NCBI RefSeq assembly: GCF_031755915.1 | Contig: NC_083386.1 | Coordinates: forward strand, 6,513,501-6,577,500 | Length of the DNA stretch: 64,000 nt | Source of the DNA: Ziziphus jujuba | Lineage: Eukaryota; Streptophyta; Magnoliopsida; Rosales; Rhamnaceae | Direction of reading: 5' to 3' | Part shown: positions 38,533 to 50,137 of the stretch, piece after piece | How the letters are laid out: the number at the start of each line of letters is the position of its first letter | Position numbering within the stretch: position 1 is the stretch's first letter | Notes under the pieces: model-generated | What the model saw: the letters and a program-made list of their open reading frames with translations, nothing else | Databases searched by the model: none | Told to the model about the DNA's origin: nothing | Made by a program: the position numbers and the translations under genes

Positions 38533-39180
38533 ATGCGTAGGCGGGACGCACGTAGTACTCGAGAACACTCGGCTGAGAGTTTCGCGAGTCGATTGAGCCT
38601 TAGGCAACTTGTCTCTCAACTAACTCGAACCTTAGGGGGTTCAAGCTCTAGTAACCAATCCGTGGAGCAAGCTCGACGATTGGGAGCTGTGAATTTCAAT
38701 GGAAACCAAGGCCCAGCTGCAGCCATGAATTGGCTATCCAGCATGGAGAAAATCCTAAAAGAGGGGATGCAGTGCCCCGACAAAGATATGGTGAGGATCT
38801 CTAGTTTCATGTTAGAAGGAGACGCCCGGAAGTGGTGGAAAGTAGAAAAGACTCGCAGAAGGCATACATGGGATCAGTTTAAGGTTGCCTTCACTGCCGA
38901 ATATTGTCCTACTGCCTATCGTGAGGCAAGAAGGAGAGAGGTCAAGGAGCTGCGACAGGGGAACATGACTGTGTCTGAGTAGGAGAGAAGGTTTCGAGAA
39001 CTATCCGAATTCTGCATGCACATGATTCCCGATGATCATGCGAAGAAGGTGAGGTTCATAGATGGCTTGAATGAAAACATAGCCTCACCATTGCTGGATC
39101 AGTACATCCCACTTATCAGTCCGCCAGGGATGCAGCGCTGGAGCTAGAGAGACAGGTGGAGATGCGCAAACCCTCAAGGT
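38533..39180 (+). pseudogene. gag (capsid part) of the Tekay element
   Basis: The likely start is ATG at 38533 (MRRRDARSTREHSAESFASR), with further in-frame sequence upstream. The capsid region is clear (AAMNWLSSMEKILKEGMQCP; RKWWKVEKTRRRHTWDQFKV). A TAG stop is at 38980-38982 after NMTVSE. A missing base near 39112 shifts the frame before RDAALELERQVEMRKPSR. It cannot give a full Gag. Confidence 0.85.
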
Positions 39181-40410
39181 ATAGATCATTCGAAGGTTCA
39201 TATAGTGGGGCACCTAGTCAAGGAGCGTCCAAGAAGACCCATAGTTCAGGCTCATCGGGTAGTGGTGGACCGAGCCCACGAGGTAGATTTCAGTGGAGAG
39301 GCAGTTATCGTATGCCCCAGACACCTCGCCATTCGATTAGTGGGGATACAAGCTCGTATCAGCAGTCACACTTTGGTCCTACGCGGATTTGTCCAATTTG
39401 TAAGAGGAAGCATTCCGGGCAGTGTCAGATGGATGGTATATGTTTTCAGTGTGGGCAGCCAGGCCACATAAGGAGGGAGTGCCCTTATGGTAGTGGCAGT
39501 ATGCTAGGGGCAGGTCAGGGAGCACAGCATACTGGTGTATTTCAGGGTCAGAGTTCCCAGGGGAGTCAAGCAATAGGAGGTTCTTCGGGATTGGCCCAAC
39601 CGTCTGCAGGATCGAGTCGAGGTAGAGGAAGGAAGCCCCAGCAGACAGGTCAAGGTCGAGTGTTTGCTATGATGCAGCAGGAAGGCCGGGCCACACCTGA
39701 CGTTGTTACAGGTACTTTGAATATTTTTGGTAATGACGCACGTATGCTTATAGACCCGGGAGCAACACATTCATTCATCTCAAAGGAATTTATCACTCGG
39801 GTCGGTATGACCCCTACTCCTTTAGGATGTCTATTAGAAATAGCCACTCCTGCAAGAGAATCCTTGTGGCCCAGCCAGTTGATCAAGGAGTGTTTCTTCT
39901 GCATCGAAGATCAAGTGATGGAAGCGGACTTAATCTTGTTGGATCTATCCAAACTTGACGTAATCTTGGGCATGGATTGGTTAGCAAGGAACCATGCTTC
40001 CGTAGATTGTTTTAGCAAAGAAGTTACATTTAGGAGGCCAGGTTTGCCTGAGGTGGTACTCCATGGAGAAGTTGGGAGGCCTTTACCAAGATTAATATCT
40101 ACCCTCACCGCCAAGAAGCTACTGAATAAGGGTTGCTAAGGGTATTTAGCTCATGTGATAGATACCCGAGTAAGTGGGGTCAGATTGGAAGACATGCCCG
40201 TTGTGAGGGATTTTGCGGATGTGTTTCCTGAGGAGTTACTAGGATTGCCTCCGGAAAGGGAAGTTGACTTTCCCATTGAATTAATTCCGGGTATCGTGCC
40301 TATTTCTCTACCACCGTATCGGATGGCTCCAGCGGAGTTAAGGGAGCTAAATGTCCAATTGCAAGATTTGGTAGATAAGGGGTTTATTAGACCAAGCATA
40401 TCGCCATGAG
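39156..40410 (+). pseudogene. Zinc knuckle, protease and start of RT (Tekay element)
   Basis: CCHC knuckle ICFQCGQPGHIRRECP near 39440-39485. Aspartic protease with DPGATHSFISKEF near 39755 (the usual D-S/T-G reads D-P-G here, as is common in this clade) and LDVILGMDWLARNHASVDC near 39955-40010. Stops at 40137-40139 (TAA) and 40408-40410 (TGA, where the family has Trp in SPWG). The frame is then the same through RT. Confidence 0.88.
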
Positions 40411-42762
40411 GAGTTCCAGTGTTGTTTGTGAAGAAGAAAGATGGTAGTCTAAGACTGTGCATCGACTATCGACAACTTAACAAGGTGACCATCCCTAATC
40501 ACTATCCGTTACCAAGGATAGATGATCTATTTGACCAACTCCAAGGTGCCAAAGTGTTTTCCAAGATCGACTTCAGATCTGGATATCATCAGTTAAGGAT
40601 CCGAGAGTCGGATATTCCTAAGACTGCCTTTAGGACGAGGTACGGACATTATGAATTCCTAATGATGTCATTCGGACTCACCAATGCCCCAGCAGCTTTT
40701 ATGGATTTGATGAACCGGGTGTTTCATCCGTACTTGGATCGTTTTGTCATTGTATTTATAGATGACATCCTGATCTATTCTAAGAGCCAAGAAGAGCACC
40801 CGAGGCATTTGAAGAGAGTGCTCCAAACTCTAAGGCAGCATCAGCTATATGCTAAATTCGATAAGTGCGAGTTCTGGTTAAATCAAGTGGGTTTTCTCGG
40901 ACATATCTTGTCAGCCAAAGGTATCTATGTGGACCTTGATAAGGTGAAGGCAGTGTTGAATTAGGAGCACCCTACCACTATGAGGGAAGTATGAAGTTTT
41001 CTTGGATTAGCAGGATACTACCGTCGTTTTATAGAAGGGTTTTCGAGAATTGCTGGACCGCTTCATAACTTAACCCGAAAGAAGGTTGAATTTAGCTAGA
41101 CGGACAGGTGTGAGCAGAGTTTTCAGGAATTGAAGCAAAGGTTAACATCCGCACCTGTCTTAACTTTACCTAATGAGAATGAAGGTTTTGAAGTTTATTG
41201 TGATGCATCCCATCAAGGGTTAGGTTGCGTGCTAATGCAGAATCAAAGGGTGGTAGCGTACGCATCACGGCAATTGAAGCAGCACGAACAAAATTACCCT
41301 ACGCATGACTTAGAATTGGCGGTGGTAGTCTTTGCTCTAAAGAAGTGGAGACACTACTTGTATGGGGCCACATGCCAAATTTATACCAACCACAAAAGCC
41401 TCAAGTACATTTTCACTCAAAAGGAATTAAATATGAGGCAAAGGAGATGGATGAAGTTATTGAAGAATTATGACTGTGTGATTGATTATCACCCAGGCAA
41501 GGCAAATGCAGTGGCAGATGCTTTGAGTAGGAAGGCTATCGGATCTCTTGCTCACATTCAAGCCATCCAACTACCTCTCATGGTGGAGTTGAAGAAAATG
41601 GAGGTGTTAATGCATATGCATCCTTCGAGAGTTCTTATGGCTAGTTTTCAGGTGCGATCGGTGTTAGTGGATCGTATATTGGAGACTCAAATGGAAGATC
41701 CTAAATTGAGAACAATTAAGAGCAAGGTACAAGAAGGTCTTGATCCGGAGTTTTCCATAAGGAGGGATGAAGCCCTCGTGTATAAAGGACAATTTTGCGT
41801 TCCTGATATTCTAGAACTCAAGAAGGAGATCTTAGAAGAGGCGCATAGCTCGATATATGCGATGCATCCTGGGAGTACCAAAATGTACCAAACGCTTGTT
41901 AAGTATTATTGGTGGATTGGCATGAAGAGAGAAGTGGCAGATTTTGTATCAAAATGCTTAATTTGTCAACACGTAAAGGCAGAAAGACGGAAGCCTTCAG
42001 GACTACTCCAATCCTTACCTATTCCCATGTGGAAGCGGGAGGAACTCAATATGGATTTTGTGTTCAAGCTTCCCTCTACAACCAGGAGATATGATGGTGT
42101 TTGGGTGATCATTGATCGTCTTACCAAGTCGGCACACTTCTTACCAGTACGAGAGCCTTTTTCACCCGAGAAGTTAGCCCAGTTGTTCGTGCAACGTATT
42201 ATGAGTCTTCATGGAGTACCGCTAGCCATCGTATCCGATCGAGATCCACGTTTTACTTCACGACTATGGCGGAAGTTGGCTGACGCATTAGGAGCAAGAC
42301 TTAACTACAACACTGCCTTTCACCCGCAATCTGATGGACAAGCTGAGCGTACAATTCAGACATTAGAAGAAATGCTGAGGTCTTGTGTTATGCAATTTCG
42401 CAGTAGCTGGGATGAACAATTGCCATTGATAGAATTTGTCTATAACAACAGTTATCAGGCGAGTATTGGGATGTCTCCATATGAGGCTTTATTTGGGAGG
42501 CAATGTCAGACACCTTTGTGCTAGAGTGAAGTAGGAGAAGAGAGACTCCTTGCAACCAATAATGCAGTTGGATCTGAGTATTTATGGATGACCTTGGACA
42601 AGGTGAAGATCATTAAGGATCGGTTGAAGGTTGCCCAAGATCGACAGAAGAGTTACGCCGATGTGCGTAGGAAGGATTTGGAATTCGAAGTACGAGATTG
42701 GGTATTCCTAAAGTTATTTCCATGGAAAGGAGTAGTACGCTTTGGTCGACGAGGTAAGTTGG
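40411..42762 (+). pseudogene. RT, RNase H and integrase of the Tekay element, interrupted at 42762
   Basis: [33 protein letters not shown] near 40760, [12 protein letters not shown]. RNase [29 protein letters not shown]. Integrase: HHCC finger around [11 protein letters not shown] and [16 protein letters not shown], core [19 protein letters not shown] and [18 protein letters not shown]. Stops at 40962 (TAG), 40993 (TGA), 41097 (TAG) and 42522 (TAG), most at expected Trp or Arg codons. Reading ends at the GTTGG target site after WKGVVRFGRRGKL and resumes at 50976. Confidence 0.9.
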
Positions 42763-43904
42763 TGATGCGAATCCACCCGAGACAGCTCGACCAACAACCC
42801 GCTGGGGTGCTGACCCATTACAAATGAAGGTGGGGCCGATCACTAGGGCCCAAGCCAAGAAGTTCAAGGACAATCTTGCTGTCTTCATACAAGGAATAAG
42901 TCATAGTCAAGAGGGGTTGGCCATATCTAAAGAACAAAGGCCTGTTTTACTCATACAAGCAATAGAAGCCAAAACGGGGTCGGGTGACGTTTTTCGTGAC
43001 AATAAAGAGGCCGGGTTGTATGAATTGGAACCCCATCTTTATGGGTTTAATTTATATGGAGGATGAGTCATAGAAACCAGCCAAAGCAGCTTCAAAGCCG
43101 ACCAACAAGGTGGTTTGCGCACAAAGGGAAGGAAAGGCCGGATTTGCTGTTTTTCTTCGCGGGTTTTACTGTATTTTACTGTATTAACCTTTTCTCATAC
43201 TTCCAAGCAAGGGCAACGTGGGGAACTTCACAATAAGCTTATTTGGCATCCTACAAAGCATAGTGAAGCTGATTTGGAGATCAATTTGGTCAAAGAATAG
43301 TCAAAGTCAAATTAGTCAAAAAGCTAGTATTATAGTTTCCTAATTTTATTCTACTTTTTGTTTTAGGAAACTACCTTTACTTTTTAAGTTTTATTTATTT
43401 ATTTTCTGGATAAATAAGTTTAGGAAAGTTTTTATTTTATTATTTTCATTGTAAATTAATTAATTCCTAAATTCAAAATAAAGGAATTAATTAATCCAAA
43501 TTAGTTTAGGAATAGGAAAGTTTCGGCCAAGGTAGGATTCTCCATTGTGTGGCCGGTTTTTCCTAGGGTTTTTAGGATTTATGTTGTTTCTTTCAAAGCC
43601 TATTTAAAGGCTTATTTTTCATTAATAATATAACTTTGAAACTTTGATTTGATTAAGAAAATACTTGTGAGATTAATTATCTCTTTGTTCTTTGAGAACA
43701 CCTAAAACACCATTAGAGAATTGGTTGTTTTAGCTTGACTTATCAATAGGTTTTCCATCCCCTATTGTGGCGTCTACATTATACCAAGGTTTCTAACCAC
43801 AGGTTGGTTAGGGGTTGAGGTCATTCCATTAGAACTTGAACTTAATTAAAGATCCGGGCTAATATAATACGGGTTTAGGAGCAGGTCGTCCTAGGTTCGT
43901 ATCA
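42763..43904 (+). repeat. 5' LTR of the CRM-like element
   Basis: 1142 bases, starting TGATGCGAATCCACCCGAGA and ending GGTTCGTATCA. It carries an in-frame copy of the terminal part of ORF2 (42763-43066). Confidence 0.95.
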
Positions 43905-45068
43905 TTTGGTATCAGAGCTAAATTTTGTTCAGGTTTGATCTATCTTTATTTGCTTTATTTGTTTTTGTGTTATTCTGCAATTTTAGCATTAGGTTAAGGT
44001 TGCATCCATCCCATACACGTTCTGCATCTTAAAAAAAAAAAAAAAATTTCATTCCTAGTTGAATTAGGTTTCCTAGTTTTATCGTATTTTTGTTTCCTAA
44101 TTTGTTGGTTGTCTTTTATCATTGTTCTTGATAATTTTGGTTTTTGTTGATTTTCCTTTGCTGTTTTAGTCTTAAATATTTGCATTCATATATTCAAAAA
44201 AAAAAAAAAAAAAAAAAGAAGTTTGCGGCAACATTTAAAAAAAAAAAAAAAAAACTGCACATTTTGTTTATTTGGAGGTCACGGGTTTGGTATTTGTTTT
44301 GGAGTTGGAATTGCAATTTTGGTAATTATTCTTGCTACTGCAGTTGTCTGTGTTCTGTGAGTGAAAAAAAAAAAAAAGAAAAAAAAAAAAGAAAGAAGAG
44401 GTAAAGTCGAATAAAAAAAAAAAAAATTCAGTTTGTTGGAGTTTGATTTGTTTGCTGGATATTTGTTGGAGCTGCTGGTTTTTGATTATTTATTCAATAT
44501 TTAAGTTGCTGGGAAATTATTCTTGCTGCTGGATATTTGGATTTTGGGTGTTTAAATTTTTCTGGATTAAAATTAGTTAAAGGAATTGATACAAAATTTG
44601 AATTACAAGAACAACAACCAACACTTTTCTATAATTTTGTTTTCTTTGATTTTTGTTCGTATTTGAATTTCTTTTTCTGGAATTTTATTCTTGAACTCAT
44701 AATCTACTACCATCTGGTGCAGTTTTCAAAAATTCCAACGTTTTCCCATTATTTTGTGATTTCTGGTCTAGAAAGCCGAAAAATTAGGATTTGTTGGATT
44801 CTTTCGGTATTGCTTATTTTTTTGCTACTGTCTTGTTGATAAGTTTAATTAAAACATACTAGTGATCTAATTGCTGTTTTGTGGGTGTTTAATTAGAACT
44901 TTGAGATAATTCATTGAGTGGAAAAAGGCAAGAGTGTGTGAGCTTAAAAGAGGGTAAAAGCCGAAACTAGTGTGCAAACACGAGTGTCGAGACCTTGTTT
45001 GAGTAAAACACGTAAGGGAGTGAATATTGTGAGGATTTATTTTATTTTTTTTGTAGTATTTTACTAAC
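43905..45068 (+). other. Primer site and untranslated leader of the CRM-like element
   Basis: TGGTATCAGAGC at 43907-43918 is the Met-tRNA primer site. The following 1.1 kb has no convincing ORF and contains several A-runs (44030-44046, 44196-44217, 44238-44253, 44364-44391, 44412-44426). It should hold the 5' leader and packaging region. Confidence 0.8.
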
Positions 45069-47189
45069 ATGGCAGATTCTAGAATAAGAAGAGGGGATCC
45101 ACCCTTGAGGATCAATGAGGAAGAGTCCGTAGCATTTCATGGCGATGACCGAGCTACCGGAAGTGGAGACCAAGTGGACTTGAGAACTATTTTGGAATCA
45201 ATACAGCGGATGAGTGCTCAATTTGAGCATGTAAACCAAAGAGTGGGAAGATTAGAAGCCTCACAAGGAAGGCCGAATACAAGAAATAGGCAAGAATTCC
45301 ATGGAGGACGAGGCCGAGGACGAGGAGGTCGCGAGAGGCCGAGAGAGGAATTTGATGAGGAGCCATTGGACGGTGACTTTGAGGAAGGTATGGACGAAAC
45401 CTTTGCTGTCCAAGATAGAGCTGGCCATGGGAGATATAGGAGGGAGGATACAGATGAAGATTTGGGAAATATCAAGGTTAATATCCCACCTTTTATGGGT
45501 AAAAGTGATCCTGAAGCTTATTTGGAGTGGGAAGAGAAAATGGAGATGATTTTTGACTGCCACAACTATTCGGAAGGTAAGAAGGTGAAGATGGCAGCAA
45601 TGGAGTTTGGCCATTATGCACTCCAATGGTGGATAAATGAGCAAAGCACCCGAAGGAGGGTTGGTGATGACTTAATTACAACATGGCGACACATGAAAGG
45701 AGTCATGAGGAAGCGGTTTGTGCCATCCCATTACCAAAGGTTGCTGCATCAAAGGCTTCAATCTTTGTCTCAAGGAAGTAGGTCTGTGGAGGATTATTAC
45801 AAAGAGATGGAGATGTTAATGATGAGGTTAAACATGAGGGAGGATAGGGAGGCAACAATGGCAAGATTTCTTGGAGGGTTAAACCGTGACATTGCCAACC
45901 AACTTGAATTACAACAATACTTGGAATTGGAGGAGATGTTGCATGTAGCCATTAAGCTTGAGAACCAATTCAAGAGGAGGGGTGTTAGTACACGGTTTGG
46001 AGGAGTTTCTAGCAGTGGAAGGACAAGTTCAAGTGGCTGGAAAAACAATTCCACTTATGAAAACAAGTTGAGGCCGAAATTAGGAGAAGAATCAACCAAC
46101 CGGCCAAGGAGGGAGGTCAAGACCGAATCTGTCCAAGCACTTAGAGGTGAGATAAAATCTGACCCTAAACCTCAAAAATCTAGAGAAATAATTTGTTTTA
46201 AGTGCCAAGGAAGAGGACACATATCTAGCCAATGCCCAAATAGAAGAATCATGGTATTAAAGGGTGATGGTGAGCTGGAATCCGCAAGTGAAGAAAGTGG
46301 AGCTGAAACCGAGCAAGAGGAGGGTTGTAATGAAGATGAAACCGAACCTGTAGATACATCTAATGCCGAGTTGAGCTTGGTTTCAAGGAGAGTACTTGCT
46401 GTCTACAAAGATGAAGAGCAGATACAAAGAGAAAACATCTTCCACACTCGCTGCGAGATACAAGGTAAAATCTGTAGCATGATTATAGATAGTGGGAGTT
46501 GTACTAATGTAATAAGTAATCTTGTAGTTGATAAATTAGGCTTGAAAACAATTAAACATCCAGAACCTTATAGATTACAATGGTTAAATGATAGTGGTGA
46601 GATGAGGGTAAATAAACAAGCCAAGGTAAAATTTAGTATAGGTAGATATGAGGATGTAGTCTTGTGTGATATTGTTCCCATGATTGCTGGACATATACTA
46701 TTAGGTAGACCATGGCAATTTGATAAAGATGCTACTCATTTTGGTCGAGAAAATAGTATTGTTTTCAGGTTTAAAGGGAAGAAGGTCAAGCTGGAACCAT
46801 TATCTCCTAAAGAGGTTTACAAAGACCAATTACAAATGCAACAAAGGAGAGAAGCCGAAAAGCTCAAGGAAAAAGCAAGTATGGCACCAATGGCTTCACC
46901 ATCTATTCAAGAAGGTAAGGTTGAGGTTTCTGACCAAGGTAAGGTTTCTAAGGTTCATATTGAGTGGAAAGACCAAGAAAAAGCCGAGAGAGAGGTGAGA
47001 AAAGAGAACAAACCCGAGAGCATACAAAATCCGGAAATTTCCGCCAATGAGAGCCAAACCGAGGGAAGAAAAAGAAAAGAAAGAAAAGAGAGGAAAAACC
47101 AGAATTTTTATTTGAGTTTAGGGGATATTAATAAGGTTATTGAGTGTAAGAAACCTTTGCGGTCATGCTTTACAAAGAAAATTATTTAA
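45069..47189 (+). CDS. ORF1 of the CRM-like element: Gag and protease, 706 aa
   Basis: Starts [20 protein letters not shown]. Gag capsid region at about residues 145-300 ([54 protein letters not shown]), preceded by an RG-rich segment ([17 protein letters not shown]). CCHC knuckle [15 protein letters not shown] at about residues 376-390. Aspartic protease with [16 protein letters not shown] at about 470 and [20 protein letters not shown] at about 550. A charged Lys/Glu-rich linker ends at CFTKKII and a stop at 47187-47189. ORF2 begins in another frame 25 bases before this stop. The change could be programmed frameshifting or a recent one-base loss, and related plant elements I recall have one continuous frame. 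Confidence 0.9.
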   Translation: MADSRIRRGDPPLRINEEESVAFHGDDRATGSGDQVDLRTILESIQRMSAQFEHVNQRVGRLEASQGRPNTRNRQEFHGGRGRGRGGRERPREEFDEEPLDGDFEEGMDETFAVQDRAGHGRYRREDTDEDLGNIKVNIPPFMGKSDPEAYLEWEEKMEMIFDCHNYSEGKKVKMAAMEFGHYALQWWINEQSTRRRVGDDLITTWRHMKGVMRKRFVPSHYQRLLHQRLQSLSQGSRSVEDYYKEMEMLMMRLNMREDREATMARFLGGLNRDIANQLELQQYLELEEMLHVAIKLENQFKRRGVSTRFGGVSSSGRTSSSGWKNNSTYENKLRPKLGEESTNRPRREVKTESVQALRGEIKSDPKPQKSREIICFKCQGRGHISSQCPNRRIMVLKGDGELESASEESGAETEQEEGCNEDETEPVDTSNAELSLVSRRVLAVYKDEEQIQRENIFHTRCEIQGKICSMIIDSGSCTNVISNLVVDKLGLKTIKHPEPYRLQWLNDSGEMRVNKQAKVKFSIGRYEDVVLCDIVPMIAGHILLGRPWQFDKDATHFGRENSIVFRFKGKKVKLEPLSPKEVYKDQLQMQQRREAEKLKEKASMAPMASPSIQEGKVEVSDQGKVSKVHIEWKDQEKAEREVRKENKPESIQNPEISANESQTEGRKRKERKERKNQNFYLSLGDINKVIECKKPLRSCFTKKII

Positions 47190-50137
47190 ATGATCAAACT
47201 AACTTTGAAGAACTTGAATTGCCAAGTTCAATGATTTCTCTTTTGAAGGAATTTGGAGATGTCTTCCCAAATGAGATTCCAAGTGGTCTACCACCTATTC
47301 GAGGGATAGAACATCAAATTGACTTTGTTCCGGGGGCTGCCATACCAAATAGACCAGCTTATAGGAGCAATCCCAAAGAAACAAAGGAGCTGCAAAAACA
47401 GGTAAGTGATTTGCTTGATAAAGGATATATTCGTGAGAGTTTAAGTCCATGTGCTGTTCCTGTTTTGTTGGTACCTAAAAAGGATGGTTCTTGGAGAATG
47501 TGTGTTGATTGTAGAGCTATAAATAATATTACCATCAAATATAGACATCCCATTCCTAGATTAGATGATATGCTTGATGAATTGCATGGTGCTTGCATGT
47601 TTACAAAAATTGATCTTAGGAGTGGTTATCACCAAATTAGGATGAAAGAAGGTGATGAATGGAAAACCGCATTCAAAACTAAATATGGACTGTATGAATG
47701 GTTAGTTATGCCTTTTGGATTATCCAATGCACCTAGTACTTTCATGAGGCTTATGAATCATGTAATGCATCCATTTATTGGTAAATTTGTGGTTGTTTAT
47801 TTTGATGACATTTTAATATATAGCCGAAATTTAGATGACCATGTGGATCAACTTAGGCAAGTTTTGCAAGTTCTTAGAAAGGAAAGATTATTTGCTAACA
47901 TTAAAAAATGTGACTTTTGCAAAGAAGAGCTTGTGTTTCTAGGTTTTGTAGTAAGTGCTGCAGGAATCAAAGAGTGGCCGGTTCCTACTTCCATTACCCA
48001 AGTGAGGAGCTTTCATGGCTTGGCAAGCTTTTACCGAAGATTTGTCAAGGATTTTAGTACCATAGCAGCACCATTGAATGAAGTTGTCAAGAAGAATGTT
48101 GGCTTCAAATGGGGGGAAGTACAAGAAAAATCTTTTAATTTGTTGAAAGAAAAATTGTGTAATGCACCTTTCTTAGTTTTGCCAAATTTTTCTAAGACTT
48201 TTGAAATTGAGTGTGATGCTTCGGGTGTAGGTATTGGAGCTGTTTTAATGCAAGAAGGAAGGCCCATAGCCTACTTTAGTGAAAAATTGAATGGAGCTGC
48301 CCTAAACTACCCGACTTATGACAAGGAGATGTATGCTTTGGTGAAGGCTTTGGAGACGTGGCAGCATTATCTTATGCCAAAGGAGTTTGTGATTCATACG
48401 GATCATGAGTCTTTGAAGCATATCAAGGGACAAGGAAAGCTCAACCGAAGGCATGCTAAGTGGATTGAGTTTATTGAAACATTTCCATATGTGATCCGCT
48501 ACAAAAAAGGTAAGGAAAATGTGGTTGCCGATGCATTATCCCGAAGGTATGTGCTCTTTTCTACTTTAGATGCTAGATTGCTTGGATTTGAACAATTGAC
48601 AGAACTTTATGAGCATGATAGTGACTTTGGAGAAATTTTTAGAACCTGTTTGAAACATGGATTTAATAAATTTTACATATTTGAGGGATATTTGTTTAAG
48701 GAAAACAAACTTTGTGTGCCTAATTGTAGTATAAGGGAATTATTGGTTCGGGAAGGACATGGGGGTGGTTTAATGGGTCATTTTGGTATTTTAAAGACTT
48801 TATCCTTGCTGCAAGAACATTTTTATTGGCCTAACATGAGGAGAGATGTTGAGAGAATTTGTGAAAGATGTGTGAAATGCCGAAAAACAAAATCAACATT
48901 GAAACCGCATGGATTGTATAAGCCTTTGCCGATTCCTACCTATCCTTGGATAGATTTGTCTATGGATATTATTCTTGGGTTGCCTAGGTCAAGGACAGGT
49001 AAGGATTCAATATTTGTTGTAGTAGATAGGTTTTCTAAGATGGCACATTTTATTGCATGTAATAAAACTGATGATGCATCCAACATTGCTAATTTATTTT
49101 TCAAGGAAATTGTGAGATTGCATGGAATGCCAAAAACTATTGTGTCGGATAGGGATGCTAAGTTCTTAAGCTATTTTTGGAAAACATTGTGGGCTAAATT
49201 AGGTACTAAGCTTTTATTTTCAACTACTTGTCATCCACAAACTGATGGACAAACCGAAGTAGTAAATAGAACCTTGTCTGCATTGTTGAAAGCATTAATT
49301 AGTAGAAATTTAAGGACTTGGGAAGAATGTTTGCCACATGTTGAATTTTCATATAATAGGTCTTTACATTCAGCAACTAAATTTACTTCATTTGAAATTG
49401 TTTATGGTTTTAATCCTTTGACTCCATTAGATTTAACACCTTTGCCTTTAAGTGAGCGTGCTAATCTAGATGGAAAACAAAAAGCTGATTTTGTAAAGCA
49501 GATTCATGAGAAAACCCGAGCAAACATTGAGAGGAGGACCGAGCAATATGCAAGGGTGGCTAATCAAGGCCGAAAATCAATGGTGTTTGAACCTGGAGAT
49601 TGGGTGTGGCTGCATTTAAGGAAAGAAAGATTCCCCGAACAAAGGAAATCAAAACTCATGCCGAGGGGTGATGGACCTTTTCAAGTTTTGGAGAGGATAA
49701 ACGACAATGCTTACAAGCTTGATCTACCGGGTGAGTATAATGTTAGTGCTTCCTTTAATGTTGCTGATTTATCTCCTTTTGCTGCAGGTGATGATTACGA
49801 TTTGAGGACAAATCCTTTTCAAGAGGAGGGGAATGATGCGAATCCACCCGAGACAGCTCGACCAACAACCCGCTGGGGTGCTGACCCATTACAAATGAAG
49901 GTGGGGCCGATCACTAGGGCCCAAGCCAAGAAGTTCAAGGACAATCTTGCTGTCTTCATACAAGGAATAAGTCATAGTCAAGAGGGGTTGGCCATATCTA
50001 AAGAACAAAGGCCTGTTTTACTCATACAAGCAATAGAAGCCAAAACGGGGTCGGGTGATTTTTTTGGTGACAATAAAGAGGCCGGGTTGTATGAATTGGA
50101 ACCCCATCTTTATGGGTTTAATTTATATGGAGGATGA
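47165..50137 (+). CDS. ORF2 of the CRM-like element: RT, RNase H, integrase, with LTR-encoded tail, 990 aa
   Basis: RT at about residues 60-260, with [11 protein letters not shown] (Asp pair near 214-215). RNase H at about 335-460 ([20 protein letters not shown]). Integrase zinc finger at about 530-580 ([30 protein letters not shown]), core D at [10 protein letters not shown] at IVSDRDAKF and E at [15 protein letters not shown]-type module [19 protein letters not shown] near 838. After NPFQEEG the frame enters the 3' LTR at residue about 890 and ends [13 protein letters not shown]. About ten residues appear missing after [11 protein letters not shown], where relatives have a longer link between RT and RNase H, so activity is doubtful. 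No start context was judged; the frame may be reached from ORF1. Confidence 0.9.
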   Translation: MLYKENYLNDQTNFEELELPSSMISLLKEFGDVFPNEIPSGLPPIRGIEHQIDFVPGAAIPNRPAYRSNPKETKELQKQVSDLLDKGYIRESLSPCAVPVLLVPKKDGSWRMCVDCRAINNITIKYRHPIPRLDDMLDELHGACMFTKIDLRSGYHQIRMKEGDEWKTAFKTKYGLYEWLVMPFGLSNAPSTFMRLMNHVMHPFIGKFVVVYFDDILIYSRNLDDHVDQLRQVLQVLRKERLFANIKKCDFCKEELVFLGFVVSAAGIKEWPVPTSITQVRSFHGLASFYRRFVKDFSTIAAPLNEVVKKNVGFKWGEVQEKSFNLLKEKLCNAPFLVLPNFSKTFEIECDASGVGIGAVLMQEGRPIAYFSEKLNGAALNYPTYDKEMYALVKALETWQHYLMPKEFVIHTDHESLKHIKGQGKLNRRHAKWIEFIETFPYVIRYKKGKENVVADALSRRYVLFSTLDARLLGFEQLTELYEHDSDFGEIFRTCLKHGFNKFYIFEGYLFKENKLCVPNCSIRELLVREGHGGGLMGHFGILKTLSLLQEHFYWPNMRRDVERICERCVKCRKTKSTLKPHGLYKPLPIPTYPWIDLSMDIILGLPRSRTGKDSIFVVVDRFSKMAHFIACNKTDDASNIANLFFKEIVRLHGMPKTIVSDRDAKFLSYFWKTLWAKLGTKLLFSTTCHPQTDGQTEVVNRTLSALLKALISRNLRTWEECLPHVEFSYNRSLHSATKFTSFEIVYGFNPLTPLDLTPLPLSERANLDGKQKADFVKQIHEKTRANIERRTEQYARVANQGRKSMVFEPGDWVWLHLRKERFPEQRKSKLMPRGDGPFQVLERINDNAYKLDLPGEYNVSASFNVADLSPFAAGDDYDLRTNPFQEEGNDANPPETARPTTRWGADPLQMKVGPITRAQAKKFKDNLAVFIQGISHSQEGLAISKEQRPVLLIQAIEAKTGSGDFFGDNKEAGLYELEPHLYGFNLYGG
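49821..49833 (+). other. Polypurine tract of the CRM-like element, inside ORF2
   Basis: AAGAGGAGGGGAA lies directly before the 3' LTR and also encodes residues of ORF2 (QEEGN), so this priming signal and coding sequence overlap. Confidence 0.85.

Noticed and set aside
39379..40462. Minus-strand frames opposite the Tekay protease and RT region
   Set aside because: Shadows of the plus-strand pol frame, which has clear protease and RT motifs.
42588..42827. Tekay integrase frame apparently continuing into another protein
   Set aside because: The tail after GRRGKL is LTR sequence of the nested element beginning at 42763, not a genuine fusion.
43115..43300. Small frame repeated in both LTRs of the CRM-like element (also 50186-50371)
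   Set aside because: The repetition is explained by LTR identity; no domain or start context supports a protein.
44144..44404. Plus-strand frame in the leader of the CRM-like element
   Set aside because: Made largely of poly-Lys from A-runs in the untranslated leader.
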